Source: Tridacna crocea
Taxonomy: Eukaryota > Mollusca > Bivalvia > Cardiida > Cardiidae
Reading direction: 5' to 3'
Length of the DNA stretch: 64,000 bases
Assembly (NCBI GenBank): GCA_943736015.1
Contig: OX031062.1
Location: 58,702,962 to 58,766,961, forward strand
Shown here: positions 1-9,709 of the stretch, in pieces
Numbering within the stretch: position 1 is the first letter of the stretch
How the letters are laid out: each line of letters opens with the position of its first letter
Notes under the pieces: generated by a model
Seen by the model: the letters and a program-made list of their open reading frames with translations, nothing else
What the model was told of the DNA's origin: nothing
The model's database searches: none
Made by a program: the position numbers and the translations under genes

Positions 1-310
1 TTTTAAAACTTGGCTGGAATGTTCCTTGGGAGGTCCTCTTTAAAAACTGTACACAAATTTGGTTCCGTGAAAACTCCGATTGCCATGGCAACCAAATTGA
101 ATTTCGAAGGAAATTTTTTAAAAATCTTATCTAAAACCAATGGTCAGATTTTGAAATAATTTCACAGAAATATTCCTTGGGTGACCTTATTCAAAAATTG
201 TTTGCGAAATTTTTATCCATAGAGAAACATAGCTCTGGTGACTGGGGGGGGGGGGGGGGGTTGGGGGGGGGGGGGTGAGCTACTTGCACTTTCCAGACAT
301 GAAGATTCTC
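1..310 (+). mobile_element. pearl-like element, 5' part missing
   Basis: Starts inside the element at the unit reading AACTTGGCTGGAATGTTCC and runs through one type-A core monomer (GGTCAGATTTTGAAATAA, then TTGGGTGACC). It carries the near-palindrome ATTGCCATGGCAAC at 79-92. A poly-G tract interrupts the phrase 'GGTGAATGGGGGCTACTTGCAC' known from the other cores. The 5' end lies outside the window. Confidence 0.75.
244..275. repeat. poly-G tract
   Basis: Seventeen G, TT, then thirteen G. It expands the five-G run of the core phrase GAATGGGGGCTACTTG. A candidate G-quadruplex and a likely assembly or sequencing trouble spot. Confidence 0.9.
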
Positions 311-560
311 TTTATACGCCCAAAGGGTCATGTTATGTTAAACCCCCTGTTGTCCGTCCATCTGTCCTTCCGTCCATCCGTTTGCAATTTCTTGTTTGCG
401 CAACTCTTCCCACAGTTTCTATCTGAATTATTTGAAACTTGCCACAATGAACCTGCATGAGATCTTGTGTTGCACCTTTTAGAATTTTAATCACTGTTTG
501 TGTTCTAAAATTATCTGCCCTTGATTTCTGTAATAACCAACTTTTCACTTTGAATTTTTG
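311..560. repeat. dispersed repeat with CCGT-rich stretch
   Basis: Begins TTTATACGCCCAAAGGGTC and holds a TGTCCGTCCATCTGTCC stretch, as in the 5' flank of the other tandem-core elements, followed by TTGAAACTTGCCACAATG. It looks like the 5' portion of another element of this architecture. No coding signal. Confidence 0.5.
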
Positions 561-773
561 TTAAAGTAACAATAGCGTCCAAATGTAAACAGTGGGAGCA
601 GTTCAAAAGCAGTAAATTCATATTACACCATATAAAAATATGTAAATTAATATGAGGTTGACACTCTTCAAATGTGCGATTGGTCAAAGTTCCATTCGCT
701 GACAGAAGAATTAAATTTAAATCTAGTACAAGTCCAACCAAGCCGACTAAATTTTTGTTTACATCGATGACCA

Positions 774-791
774 TGACGTAATGATCACGTG
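774..791 (+). promoter_or_regulatory. candidate CRE plus E-box promoter sites
   Basis: TGACGTAA (774-781, CRE/ATF type) is followed closely by CACGTG (786-791, E-box). They sit about 180 bp upstream of the ATG of the candidate exon at 972-1033. A similar pair lies upstream of the opposite-strand candidate at 11024. No TATA box is evident. Assignment as a promoter is inference. Confidence 0.35.
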
Positions 792-971
792 ACAGCCTGA
801 AACTAAGGTAAACGAGAATACAAAATGGAGGACCGTGAAGGTTCAAATTCGACAGGGGAGCAAGTTTATTAACCGAATTCGCTGAAGTCTTGCAAAGGGC
901 AATACAGCAGAACAAACGGGCGTCTATTTTAGAAATTGCTTTCGACTAAAAACCCCATGCAAATAAAAAGA

Positions 972-1033
972 ATGAGCGAAAAGCCGGAAAACAGATGCGG
1001 ATTTCAGTTCGCACGGAAACCTGTTCACGATCG
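972..1033 (+). CDS. candidate first coding exon, unknown small protein
   Basis: ATG at 972 opens a 20-codon frame (MSEKPENRCGFQFARKPVHD) that ends in a split codon at a strong donor, CG|GTAAGT (1034). An earlier ATG at 824 in a good context (CAAAATGG) reads only 15 codons to TAA and could be an upstream ORF. The split codon continues in frame into the exon at 3047, giving 57 residues in total. I do not recognise the protein: no signal peptide, membrane segment or named domain. The CRE/E-box pair upstream and the exact splice phase support a real transcript. A chance ORF cannot be excluded. Confidence 0.4.
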
Positions 1034-1326
1034 GTAAGTCACCTCCAAGGCTCCATTTACTATTGTTATAGAACATGAAGAACTTTTCGATCCATGAATA
1101 TGGGATGGTTTGATAAAAATGATCATTTTTATGCATTATTCAGCACTCGATTGACCCATTTACTGTGCAGGTATTGCAAAGATTAAATGTGCATAATTAT
1201 GTCTGATCCTCGGATATTCCAGCTTCGTTGACCCAGTTTCGATTGATTCTAATGCATAGATAGTAACGTAATGCTTAAACCTGAGTTCAGAGGGTGCGGT
1301 TATACTCAAAACATGTTTATTGAGGG

Positions 1327-1539
1327 TTGAACTCTTTACCAGACGACAAAATTTGAGCTCTGTCCAAATTTAAAGCATTTGCAAACAACAATTTCAGTGT
1401 GGCTCAATTGATTAGGTAGAAAACATTGTGGGAGAATGAGAAAATGCTGGTTACCAGCATTTTCACTTTTTCTGCAATGTTTTTGAAAGGCTTCTTTTCC
1501 AGGGGCGTCAAAAGTAGTGATTGAGTGGTAATGGGTTAA
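1327..1539 (-). mobile_element. TTAA hairpin MITE, family I
   Basis: Complete copy from TTGA(A)CTCTTTACC to GGTAATGGGTTAA. The central hairpin around GAAAATGCTGGTTACCAGC is intact at its tip, but the outer arms have decayed (GGGAGAATGAG against CACTTTTTCTGC). Confidence 0.85.
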
Positions 1540-1716
1540 TTATAGATCTAAATCTAGTCTAATGCCTAGTTCTAACGCCACTGAGAAATGGCTTTGGAAA
1601 ATTTTGAGCAGGATTATATTCTTATGTACATTGCATACATTACTTCTTGCAAGCCATGGGATACATACCAATGCAAATTTTATAGATGAAAATTGAGGGA
1701 AAAGATTGATTGATTG

Positions 1717-2013
1717 TATGCTATTTAACACTTTTTCCAACATTATTTCAGTTATATTGTGACAGCCAGTGCACTTGTCCATGCTTTCCAGGAGTCTCTT
1801 TTACAAGTTGTCTGCACAATTTTCTTTCCAGGCCACTGGCTGTTATCCCATATAGCCATTGTCAAGACTATGGTCAGAGGTGGGAGAAGAATGAATCCTG
1901 TCACAAGGGACTATCATCAATCCACCGAAAGAAATTTTCTGAGTTTGGGATTGAACCCACGACCTGCTCTTTCTCAAGTGCTGCATGCTACTGACTAAGC
2001 TACTGTGGGTCGG
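1717..2013 (-). mobile_element. tRNA-derived SINE, type 1
   Basis: Read on the minus strand it begins with a tRNA-like head: TAGCTTAGTCAGTAG (A box) and GGTCGTGGGTTCAATCCC (B box). The body follows (GATTGATGATAGTCCC, then GCCAGTGGCC), and the tail ends in AACATTATTTC-type sequence. A second copy lies at 7440-7690. Confidence 0.75.
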
Positions 2014-2410
2014 TTTGATGGAACAGAAACACTTCCAAGCTTTTAGCACTGTATATTACTAAGTCACTAAGCATACCCATGATAATGACAAGGGGAAAGA
2101 CTAGAATCAGGTTGCTGGTTTGTCCATAATTACTCTCAGATTTGTCAAGGGCTCTTCTTGGACAATTTTCAACTATTGTCCTTGCAGAAATAATGTATGT
2201 ATGTAATTTTCATAACGATTTGTACACATAACGTTAGGTGGGACTACTGAAGGACTCCTTAATACATGTGGTACATGTAGTATGGCCCTTATGATTTTAT
2301 TTTTCATCTGAACCAGAGATACAGCCACTGTTTGATTGTGTTGGAGGTTGTAGACCTACATGTATCTAATTTTAATGAAATGTAAAGTCTATACTTCCTC
2401 TAATGTTGGT

Positions 2411-2658
2411 TGGTTGTATTGGAGTTTAACACCACTTTAACAGCTAAGGTCATATCAATGGCGGTCGGTGATGCACACGTGTTTCCTGGCTTTCTCATAT
2501 CACTACTAACACTACTTTCTTTCCAAAGCCACCGACTACTTTTCTCACATGCTTCAGCAGAGGTGAGAGGCGAAAGTACGCCAGAAAGAAAGTTTGCCTC
2601 AACCGGGTATCGAACTCACAACCACCAGGTCACACCACCGAGCCACCCGGGCGGGCCT
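2411..2658 (-). mobile_element. tRNA-derived SINE, type 2
   Basis: The minus strand begins GCCCGCCCGGGTGGCTC (A-box-like GTGGCTCGGTGGTG) with GAGTTCGATACCC as the B box. It ends with a conserved tail reading TTAAAGTGGTGTTAAACTCC then AATACAACC. The other copy (27333-27596) shares head, body and tail. Confidence 0.8.
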
Positions 2659-2773
2659 CTTCTAATGTGGAAGAACTCTTAAGAAACACCTCTAAAAACT
2701 GATGTGTAGGTCACTTTCATTTCCCCAGTCATTTTCATGTAACCAAAGAGTTTAACCTTCATAAAATGTTTAA

Positions 2774-3003
2774 TTAACCCTTTACCATACAAACCCTACT
2801 TTTAACGACCCTGAGAAAGAGAAATTTTGAAAACATTGCTGGAAAAGGAGAAAATTCTGGTAACCAGCATTTTCTCCTTTTCCTGCAATGTTTTCTAACC
2901 TGATGGAAGCAAATTTCAATTCTTGAGAAGCGTTTACTTTGTCGTCTGCAAGTGCTTTCAGTTTGAACTAGTCTAAAATTTTTGTCGTTTGGTAAAGGGT
3001 TAA
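2774..3003 (+). mobile_element. TTAA hairpin MITE, family I
   Basis: Full length between TTAA sites, with termini TTAACCCTTTACCA and TGGTAAAGGGTTAA. The hairpin tip is AATTCTGGTAACCAGCATT, with one arm mismatch. It ends 43 bp before the candidate acceptor at 3046. Confidence 0.9.
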
Positions 3004-3046
3004 ACAATATTTGGAGCTCTCACTTGTTTTGTAATTGATATTTCAG

Positions 3047-3210
3047 AGTACAGAGGGAACTATTTTGCAATTCTCTGGCCAATGCGAATGGATCCTCCGA
3101 CAGAGTGATACACAAACAGAATCATACTATGAAGATGCAGATTAGCCTTGGTTTCTGACTCTTTCATCATTCCATTCCAGTAGACACAGAATTTGGCCAT
3201 CTGCTTTCAG
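3047..3210 (+). CDS. candidate second exon, coding to 3158
   Basis: Acceptor TGATATTTCAG| precedes position 3047 and donor CTTTCAG|GTAACT follows 3210. In the phase set by the exon at 972-1033 the frame stays open for 36 codons and ends at TGA (3156-3158). The other two phases close after 20 codons (TGA) and 32 codons (TAG). The stop is 52 nt before the donor, so a following exon would be untranslated. The residues (VQRELFCNSLANANGSSD...) match no family I know. The gene model is inferred from splice signals and phase alone. Confidence 0.4.
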
Positions 3211-3231
3211 GTAACTTAATTAGGTAAAACA

Positions 3232-3268
3232 TAATGAATGAATGAATGAATGAATGAATGAATGAATG
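3232..3268. repeat. (AATG)n microsatellite at a SINE/LINE tail
   Basis: About nine AATG units followed by TTGTTTTATGGCGCATCGAC. In the reverse sense this reads CGATGCGCCATAAAACA plus (ATTC)n, which looks like the 3' end of a retroposon rather than a bare microsatellite. Confidence 0.8.
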
Positions 3269-3289
3269 TTGTTTTATGGCGCATCGACA

Positions 3290-3960
3290 GCTTTGATTAG
3301 GTAAAACAGATTTTATTTCAAAAGCCATATTTTTATTTACGTGACTGGTTAGTGAAAATTGAATGTATGTATTACCGTTTCAGTGGTTCACCTCTACCCA
3401 AACTCACAAGCCATCTACCCAGAGAACCATTGTAGATACTGGTATACTGTAAAAAGATTTTGCTGTCTCATCTTGATCTTGAATGAACCCATCATTATAG
3501 ACTGGGTTAAAAATGGAGTGGAATTCTTAAAAATGTTCTGTAGGACAAAGTAGACAATTGAGATAAGTACTGCTGTTCTTGTGTGACTGAATTTGGTATT
3601 GTCACCTAGGGCTATACAGTCCTTCTATACCATGTGACATTAGTAATGTCCTGATTTTTATTCAGCTGAACAGCTCTAAAGGGCTTCAGGATTACTTCAT
3701 GACTCAGTGGTTAATTTAATGCATAATACAAGTAATCCATGACTACAAATCAGTTCTCTCTGGGTTTTGTTGGGATGTCCATGTGCATGTTACTTCAGAT
3801 ATTGGTAAAAGTAAAAACTCCAGAAATTAAGAATATTATAGTTTATCAAATTGGTATGACTGATATCATGTTGAAAGTTACACAAATGCATCACTCATTC
3901 AGTCAAGCCTGGCTTCATTTACAAAAGTGTCGTCGATTTTAGTGAAAGATGATGCATTAC
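3290..3960. other. no gene or repeat recognised
   Basis: AT-rich sequence with short open frames only and no domain or splice-flanked exon that I can support. It would be intronic if the 972-6900 gene model is right. Confidence 0.5.
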
Positions 3961-3994
3961 ATTGTTAATTAAAGGTAGCTCAGACTATGAAAAT

Positions 3995-4132
3995 TGTCCT
4001 TTATAGGGTTGAAAACATGGTGGGAAAAGGAGAAAATGCTGGTTACCAGCATTTTCTCCTTTTCCCACAATGTTTTCTAAAGGCATCTGTCTCAGGGTTG
4101 TCAAAAGTAGGGAGTGTGTGGTAATGGGTTGA
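3995..4132 (-). mobile_element. TTAA hairpin MITE, 5' truncated
   Basis: The hairpin is intact (GAGAAAATGCTGGTTACCAGC with long arms), as is the right half ending GGTAATGGGTTGA. The left terminus is missing. Confidence 0.8.
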
Positions 4133-4150
4133 ACAAAGCCAGTTTTGACT

Positions 4151-4375
4151 TTAACCCTGTTTCAAACGACAAATTTTGGACTCTTCCAAACTGAAAGAGT
4201 TTGCAGACGACAATTTTAGATTTTGAGAAAATGGCAGAAAGTTCTCAAAAAGGGTAGAAAACACTGTGGAAAAAGATAAATTGCTCGTTACGAGCAATTT
4301 CTCCTTTTCCCACAGTTTTTTAAAGACTTTTACTGCAGACATGTAAAAACCAGGGCTTGTTTGGGAAAGGGTTAA
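4151..4375. mobile_element. TTAA hairpin MITE, family II
   Basis: Termini TTAACCCTGTTTCAAACGAC and GTTTGGGAAAGGGTTAA. The central palindrome is the family II variant, AATTGCTCGTTACGAGCAATT. The 3' flank (GTATGGAAAGTATTGTG) matches the flank of the family I copy ending at 55895. Confidence 0.9.
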
Positions 4376-4690
4376 ATAATGTATGGAAAGTATTGTGAAG
4401 ATGACAATATGTTGGTTTTATGATCAATGCAAGTGCAATTTGATGGCAAAAAACCCCTGTTTTTTGAAATCAGGTAAAAGAAACCAAAGGACTGAGGGAC
4501 ATGGCAACTTTTGACCTACTTTTAAACTCCATTTTCTGCCATTAACTAACACTTACACAGGCTGCAAAATAACAGATTGTCACCTTCCATAATTTCCATA
4601 CTTCTGTTATTATTCAAATTTAGATGCATTTTAAGACCTACTTCGTGTACTTTTGCTGCCATTGGGGCACTATGACATACCCCAACTCCT
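4376..4690. repeat. dispersed repeat, copy 1
   Basis: Shares GTATGGAAA.TATTGT.AAGA at its left edge and AACAGATTGTCACCT plus AATTTCCATACTT internally with 55896-56260. It is a dispersed repeat whose edge carries a MITE in both copies. No coding potential. Confidence 0.6.
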
Positions 4691-5216
4691 TGCTAGTACA
4701 AACAACATGTGAAGTAAATTAGTAAAGGGTTGGAGATGCACCAACAATCCAACAGTCCAATTATAATTATGCTGGATATTATGCTGGAGGTTATTCTGTC
4801 GTCAAATGGAATGAAGTGGAGTATAAAAACACCCATTTCAATAATTCCATTTTTTTTCTTCCCCAGATTTTCAGATTGAGATGAATTGAAAAAGAGATTA
4901 TGATTTTTTTTTTTATTTTTAGGGTATACAGCAGAACAATCAAATTTCCAAAGACCTATTCTGTGGTGTTGCTGAAGAATATGTAGCATAGGAATATTTG
5001 GCCTTCCGTATGCTTGTTACAATATATAACTGGCCACTTTAGATGACAGTTCATACAAGGACAGATATGTTTCATGCAATAAGCAAGGCAATAAGGTGTA
5101 AATATTAGTTTATAATTTTAAATACATTATATAATCACAATAAGAATTTGTAGACAAAAAATAAAATACATTCATACATACAGCGATGTTAAAGGGTGTT
5201 GCCTGTTGTCAGCTCT
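4691..5216. other. no gene or repeat recognised
   Basis: AT-rich, with A/T homopolymers (for example T11 near 4905). The only open frames are short and without recognisable features. Confidence 0.5.
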
Positions 5217-5611
5217 TAACCCAAACATCAAAGTTTTCCATGTTAAGAATTATTTAGTAATTCTAATATTGAAAATGATTTCAAGGCATTTTTGCAAATG
5301 GAACAATTGCTGGTAACCAATATTTCTTTTCCCTTTTTCAAAACATTAACATCTCTTTCAGAAAAAAAATCATATCATTTCAGCTATGTCTAATTTTTCA
5401 TCTGCAAATGTTATCAATTCCGAACTTTTACAGCTTTTTGATAACATTGTGGAAAAAGGAGAAAATGCTGGTAACCAGCATTTTTACCTTTTCCCACATT
5501 TTCTACTCTATTAATGACAAATTTCATCATTTGAACCATTTTTCAATTGTCGTCTGCAAATGCTTTCAATTTGGACAAGTCTATTATTTTGCTTATGTGG
5601 TAAAGAGTTAA
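5217..5611 (+). mobile_element. two degraded overlapping TTAA hairpin MITEs
   Basis: A strongly decayed unit (TTAACCCAAACATC, hairpin remnant GCTGGTAACCAATA) runs into a better unit. The second has GAGAAAATGCTGGTAACCAGC and ends GGTAAAGAGTTAA at 5611. The internal phrase CATCTGCAAATG.TTTCAATT occurs twice. Confidence 0.7.
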
Positions 5612-5770
5612 CAAACGTCAGAATGATAAAACTTTGCAGTCTAATAAATTTGTTTTGCGGTCAGGTGGTAGGGAACTTGGAAACATGCTTTGACCGTAGA
5701 ACTAATAATGTTTCAAGTGGTACAAAATGCTCCGACAAACAAAAATCAAATATTTACTGGAGAACAACAA

Positions 5771-6001
5771 TTAACTCTTTCCCAAACGACAGAGTCTGGA
5801 CTCTTCCAAACCAAAAGAGTTTGCAGACGACAATTTTAGACTTGGAGAAAATGGCAGAAAATTCTCAAAAAGGGTAGAAAACTCTGGGAAAAGGAGAAAT
5901 TGCTTGTTACGGGCAATTTCTCCTTTCCGGAATTCCCAGTGTTTTCATAAGACTTTTAATGCAGACATGTAGAAATAAGGGCTTGTTTGGGAAAGGGTCA
6001 A
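5771..6001. mobile_element. TTAA hairpin MITE, family II
   Basis: TTAACTCTTTCCCAAACGAC at the left, TTGGGAAAGGGTCAA at the right. The right arm carries a small insertion (CTCCTTTCCGGAATTCCCAG), so the hairpin is no longer perfect. Confidence 0.85.
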
Positions 6002-6212
6002 GTCTTTTCTAAATCGAAATTTTTTGCTGATGAAAAAGTAACTGAGATAATAAAAGTCTCTTTAAAAGGGTAGAAAGGAATAAGACGAAAATGCTGGCTA
6101 CCAACATTTTCTCCTTTTCCCACAGGCTGCATTTGACCAACATTTTGTCAATGTTTGCATAGAGGGTCTTTCTCCAGGTTGTTAAAACTTATATTGTTTT
6201 CAAAAGGGTTAA
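5998..6212 (-). mobile_element. degraded TTAA hairpin MITE
   Basis: Begins at the TCAA shared with the preceding copy and ends AAAAGGGTTAA. Hairpin remnant GAAAATGCTGGCTACCAACA. Adjacent copies share one target site, so one probably inserted at the terminus of the other. Confidence 0.65.
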
Positions 6213-6679
6213 AATGATGTTTCTTTTACATCTGTTTTGTTTACTAGTATCCTTTGCAAAGTCTTTAAAATTTTCAGGTTTTTCCACCCTGCCCCATGAA
6301 CAAAATCCAAATTGTGTTCAAGAGTTACAGAGGGTCGATTCCTTTTCCAATGACACTTAATATACATTGGCAGTAAATTGAAAAAAACCGAGGATGTGAC
6401 GGTGCATGTACATCCGCCATAGCCTTTTGGTTAATTTGATGTTTTAAATATTGTTCTAAATATAAACTGTAGCTGGAGCTAAAGAGGTACATGTAGTTTC
6501 AATGAGTATGTAACCTCCTCTAACTCTTTTGCCAAAAATATCTGTAACTGACCAAGTAAACATGAGTAAGTGTTCTGCTCCTCCTATACAGTTGAAATAC
6601 TGTTGAAAATAGAGTTATTGCATTGCACCACAAATCAATTGAATATATTTACTTATTTCTCTTTCTCTTTCTACCTTAG
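6213..6679. other. no gene recognised; likely intron
   Basis: Ends in a long pyrimidine tract (TTTCTCTTTCTCTTTCTACC) and TTAG, a good 3' splice site for the exon that follows. Confidence 0.5.
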
Positions 6680-6900
6680 GTGCTTAATGATGGAAAGTCC
6701 AAAGTCCATAGACAACAAGGCTGAACAATGATATAAGACATGATCATTGTGTTGTATATTTGCATGACTATGTGTGATACAAAAGTGACAATTATTCATG
6801 TATATCTAACTCTACACCCAGTTTAAAGTTCTAGAATTTAGCAACAAAAACATATCTTACAAAAAGTTCAAGACCAATAAAAAGCATGTTTGAGCAAACT
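6680..6900 (+). other. candidate 3' UTR exon with poly(A) signal
   Basis: Preceded by a strong pyrimidine tract and acceptor CTACCTTAG|G. There are stops in all frames within about 60 nt, and a canonical AATAAA at 6876-6881. It is best explained as the terminal untranslated exon of the + strand candidate gene. The link to the upstream exons is inference. Confidence 0.4.
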
Positions 6901-6947
6901 GCAGTTGTTTTAATAAACATTTTCAAGCTTTTTATAGCCCTGTAGAT

Positions 6948-7241
6948 AACAATCCTGTATTTCAACGACCCTGAAGAAGAAAGCTCTAGAAGCTTTGTGG
7001 GAGGAGTAGAAAATGTTGATAACTAGCATTTTTTTCTCTTCCCTGTATGCTTTCTGTCATTTCATACACAAATCCAAAACCTGTCATCTGTTATTCAACC
7101 TATTTCTGTATTATGATTTATAAACTCTTTACATACAACAAAATTTTAGACTTGAAAGTATTTACAGATGAAAAATAGTACATGTTTAGTATGGAAATTT
7201 GTTTTGGAAAGTTGAAATTTTGTAGCCTGTAAAGAGTTCAA
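6948..7241. mobile_element. two decayed TTAA hairpin MITE remnants
   Basis: The first has the family I order (CAACGACCCTGAAGAAGAAAG, GTTGATAACTAGCATTTTT). The second starts near CTCTTTACATACAACAAAA and ends CTGTAAAGAGTTCAA. Both have lost a perfect hairpin. Confidence 0.55.
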
Positions 7242-7439
7242 TGTTGATATTATGGTACAAGCTACTTAATGATTGGATTGTATGGTATTGTAACACCATT
7301 TTTTCAGTTATTTTGTTTTTCGTGAGTGTCATTTGGCACGACACAGTCACACTTCAGAGCCTAGTACTGGTAAAATCCAGAAAGATATGAATATGTGGGC
7401 TTTTGCTGTGATATGACTGTTGAAAATGGTGAAAGCAGC

Positions 7440-7690
7440 TTAAAACACCAACCATAAAATCAATTAATCATCACTGTGGCCAGTGCACCTATCCATGCTT
7501 TCCTGGACTACCTTTTACCAGTACTTTTACCAATATTCTTTCCAAGCCACTGGCTGCTCTTTGTTGAAAAATTGTCAGCAGTGAGAGAGAAATGAATCCT
7601 GTCACAATGACTATCATCAATCCTTGGATAAAAATTAGTCTAGCTTGGGATAAACGAGTGATCTCCTGTATACTTTAGACCTTGATGCTT
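7440..7690 (-). mobile_element. tRNA-derived SINE, type 1, degraded
   Basis: Matches the 1717-2013 copy over GGCCAGTGCACCTATCCATG, AAGCCACTGGCTG and AATGAATCCTGTCACAATGA. The tRNA-like end has decayed. Confidence 0.65.
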
Positions 7691-7744
7691 TTTCAAACTG
7701 ATTCAAGCTATTGAATACCATAAAGGATGCCAATAAACCATACA

Positions 7745-7945
7745 AATTCTCTCTGCAGATTGATGATAGCCACTGAAACAAAATTCATTTTTCTCCCTTC
7801 CCAAACATGGTCTGAACTTATTTGGCTTAGCAATAATGTGTATGGTGTGTATGGAACACGGATCAAACAAGCTCTGACAGTTGGGATAGTTGCAATGGGC
7901 AGTGTGATATACTAGTAACTCAAATAGTATTATTAAACCCCCCCC
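7745..7945 (+). mobile_element. tRNA-derived SINE, type 1, inverted partial copy
   Basis: GATTGATGATAGCCACTG and AATTCATTTTTCTCCC follow the SINE body in the sense direction, opposite to the neighbour at 7440. The tail is TATTATTAAACCCCCCCCC. The pair forms an imperfect inverted repeat about 55 bp apart. Confidence 0.55.
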
Positions 7946-7981
7946 CAAAAAACTGATAAAGAATACATGTCTTAGAACAGA

Positions 7982-8212
7982 TTAATTTACCTTCAAAAAC
8001 GACAAAAATTTAGACTTGTCCAAATTGAGAGCATTTGCAGACGACAAAATAATAGTGACTGAAAATTTGAAATTTGTTTTGTGAAGGGTAGAAAACATTG
8101 TGGGAAAAGGAGAAAATGCTGGTTACCAGCATTTTCTCCTTTTCACACAATGTTTTCTAAAGGCTTCCTTCTCAGGGGCGTCAAAAGTAGGGATTGTCTG
8201 GTAATGGGTTAA
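7982..8212 (-). mobile_element. TTAA hairpin MITE, family I (cluster unit 1)
   Basis: TTAATTTACC to GGTAATGGGTTAA. The hairpin is almost perfect (one change, TTTTCACACAATG). Its right TTAA is the left TTAA of the next unit. Confidence 0.9.
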
Positions 8213-8423
8213 CTCTTTACCAAACGACTAAATTTTGGACTTGCCCAAATTGAAAGCAGACGACAAAATAAATGTGAATCGAAAATTGTAAATTGATTTG
8301 GAAAGGGTAGGAAACATTGTGGGAAAGAAGAAAATGCTGGGTACCAGCATTTTCTCCTATTCCCACAATGTTTTCAAAGGCTGTCTTTCTTAGGGTCGTC
8401 AAAAGGAGGGATTATGTGGTAAA
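8209..8423 (-). mobile_element. TTAA hairpin MITE, family I (cluster unit 2)
   Basis: TTAACTCTTTACCAAACGAC at the left. The hairpin tip has changed to GCTGGGTACCAGC, a compensated variant that is still self-complementary. The right end runs into unit 3 without a TTAA (GGTAAA|ATAAATG). Confidence 0.85.
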
Positions 8424-8663
8424 ATAAATGTGAATCGAAAATTGTTAATTGATTTGGAAAGGGTAGAAAACATTGTGGGAAAAGAAAAAAAATGCTGGGT
8501 ACCAGCATTTTCTCCTTTTCTCACAATGTTTTCAAAGGCTTTCTTTCTGAGGGTCATCAAAAGTAGGGATTGTATGGTAAGCATTTTCTCCTTTTCCCAC
8601 AGTGTTTTCAAATGCTTTCTTTCTTAGGGTCGTCAAAAGTAGGGATTGTGTGGTAAAGAGTTA
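8423..8663 (-). mobile_element. MITE internal fragments (cluster units 3 and 4)
   Basis: Unit 3 repeats AATGTGAATCGAAAATTG and the GCTGGGTACCAGC hairpin of unit 2, without a left terminus. At 8580 it jumps to a second right half starting GCATTTTCTCC and ending GTAAAGAGTTA. The shared private variants show local duplication of unit 2, not fresh insertion. Confidence 0.8.
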
Positions 8664-8880
8664 CCAAAGGAAAACATTTTAGACTGGACCCAATTAAAAA
8701 CATTTGAAGATAACAAAATAAAAGTGACTGAAAATTTAAAATTTGTCTTGGGAAGGGTAGAAAACATTGTGGAGAAGGAAAAAATGCTGATTACCAGCAT
8801 TTTCTCCTTTTCCCACAATATTTTCAAAAGGGTCCTTTCTCGGGGTCATGAATACTCCAGATTGTGTGGTAAAGGGTTAA
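8660..8880 (-). mobile_element. TTAA hairpin MITE, family I (cluster unit 5)
   Basis: Starts at a damaged TTAC and ends GGTAAAGGGTTAA. Hairpin tip GCTGATTACCAGC with one mismatch. A 66 bp right-half remnant follows to 8946 (ACTGCAAATGCTTTAAATTT ... TGATAAAGAGTGAA). Confidence 0.8.
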
Positions 8881-9049
8881 AAATCAACTGCAAATGCTTT
8901 AAATTTTAACAAGTCTGCATTTTTGTCTTATGATAAAGAGTGAATAATAAGATTTTCTTTTCAGTATACTATATTGATACTGTTTGCCTTTAAAATGGTT
9001 ATCTGACATTTAAAGCTACATTGTTCACCGTAACTAAATTACAATTCTT

Positions 9050-9229
9050 TCAAAAAGTCTCTTTTTTTTCATTTTCTCTTTTTAATTCTAATTTTGTTAT
9101 CACACTACCATTTCCCAACTTTGTGCCAATCACGACCTCCAATGTTGATGGCCCATCAAACGCAGACTCCAGTTCATTCATGTCCTTGTAACCTGGCTTT
9201 ACTGGGCCGGCTTTGTGCAAAAGGAGACA
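9050..9229 (-). CDS. candidate last coding exon, unknown protein
   Basis: Minus-strand acceptor CTTGTCATTTCAG| opens a 59-codon frame ending in TGA. The residues include CLLLHKAGPVKPGYKDMN and a charged C-terminus rich in K and E (LELKRENEKKETF). Base composition and the absence of repeat matches set it apart from its surroundings. No named domain is recognised. There is no AATAAA close downstream. The frame is phase 0, whereas the candidate first exon at 11024 ends in phase 2, so at least one more exon would be needed to join them. Confidence 0.4.
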   Translation of the reverse strand, partial: CLLLHKAGPVKPGYKDMNELESAFDGPSTLEVVIGTKLGNGSVITKLELKRENEKKETF

Positions 9230-9491
9230 CTGAAATGACAAGATTATAAGTTTCTTGCTAAATACTGTACTGTAATATAGGAGCCATGCTCTGTCAAAAG
9301 TGTGTGTAGGCTGACATGGGATGACTCTTTTTGCACTTTACAAATTTTCTGCATGTCAAAGTACCATTCTACCATCAGTTCAAGTCCACTGTAATACAAA
9401 TTGGGTTTTATGGATCCATAATGTTACGAGAGACCACACCTTCCTGCATGGCATTCTCCCAATTTAAATACAATACCTGGCTTCTGCGTCA

Positions 9492-9709
9492 GGGAGATAT
9501 CTCTTTGGCTCAGTGGTTAAGGTATTGGCCTTGCGTCCGGGAGTTCCGGGGTTCGAATCCCGCTTGGTCCCTTACATCTGCCATGCATTTATTCATTTGT
9601 TTCTTTGTTCGTAAGATGGGGGCTCGTCCGGGATTGGCCATTAATCCCATTTGTTGTCCAAAATCGGACTTCCTGCCTAATAAGGCTTTGAGTCATAAAT
9701 AAAGAAAGG
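9492..9709 (+). mobile_element. tRNA-derived SINE, type 3
   Basis: The head (9492-9571) can fold as a tRNA: GGGA/TCCC acceptor ends, CTCTTTGGCTCAGTGGTTAA (A box) and GGGGTTCGAATCCCGC (B box). It runs straight into a body, and the tail ends GAGTCATAAATAAAGAAAGG. The tail marks a SINE rather than a free tRNA gene. Confidence 0.8.

Noticed and set aside
511..1136. Minus-strand frames of 134 and 70 codons
   Set aside because: No recognisable domain. They lie opposite the promoter-like sites and candidate plus-strand exon, and have no splice or initiation support.
9492..9571. Functional tRNA gene
   Set aside because: It folds partly as a tRNA, but continues directly into a SINE body and an AATAAAGAAAGG tail.
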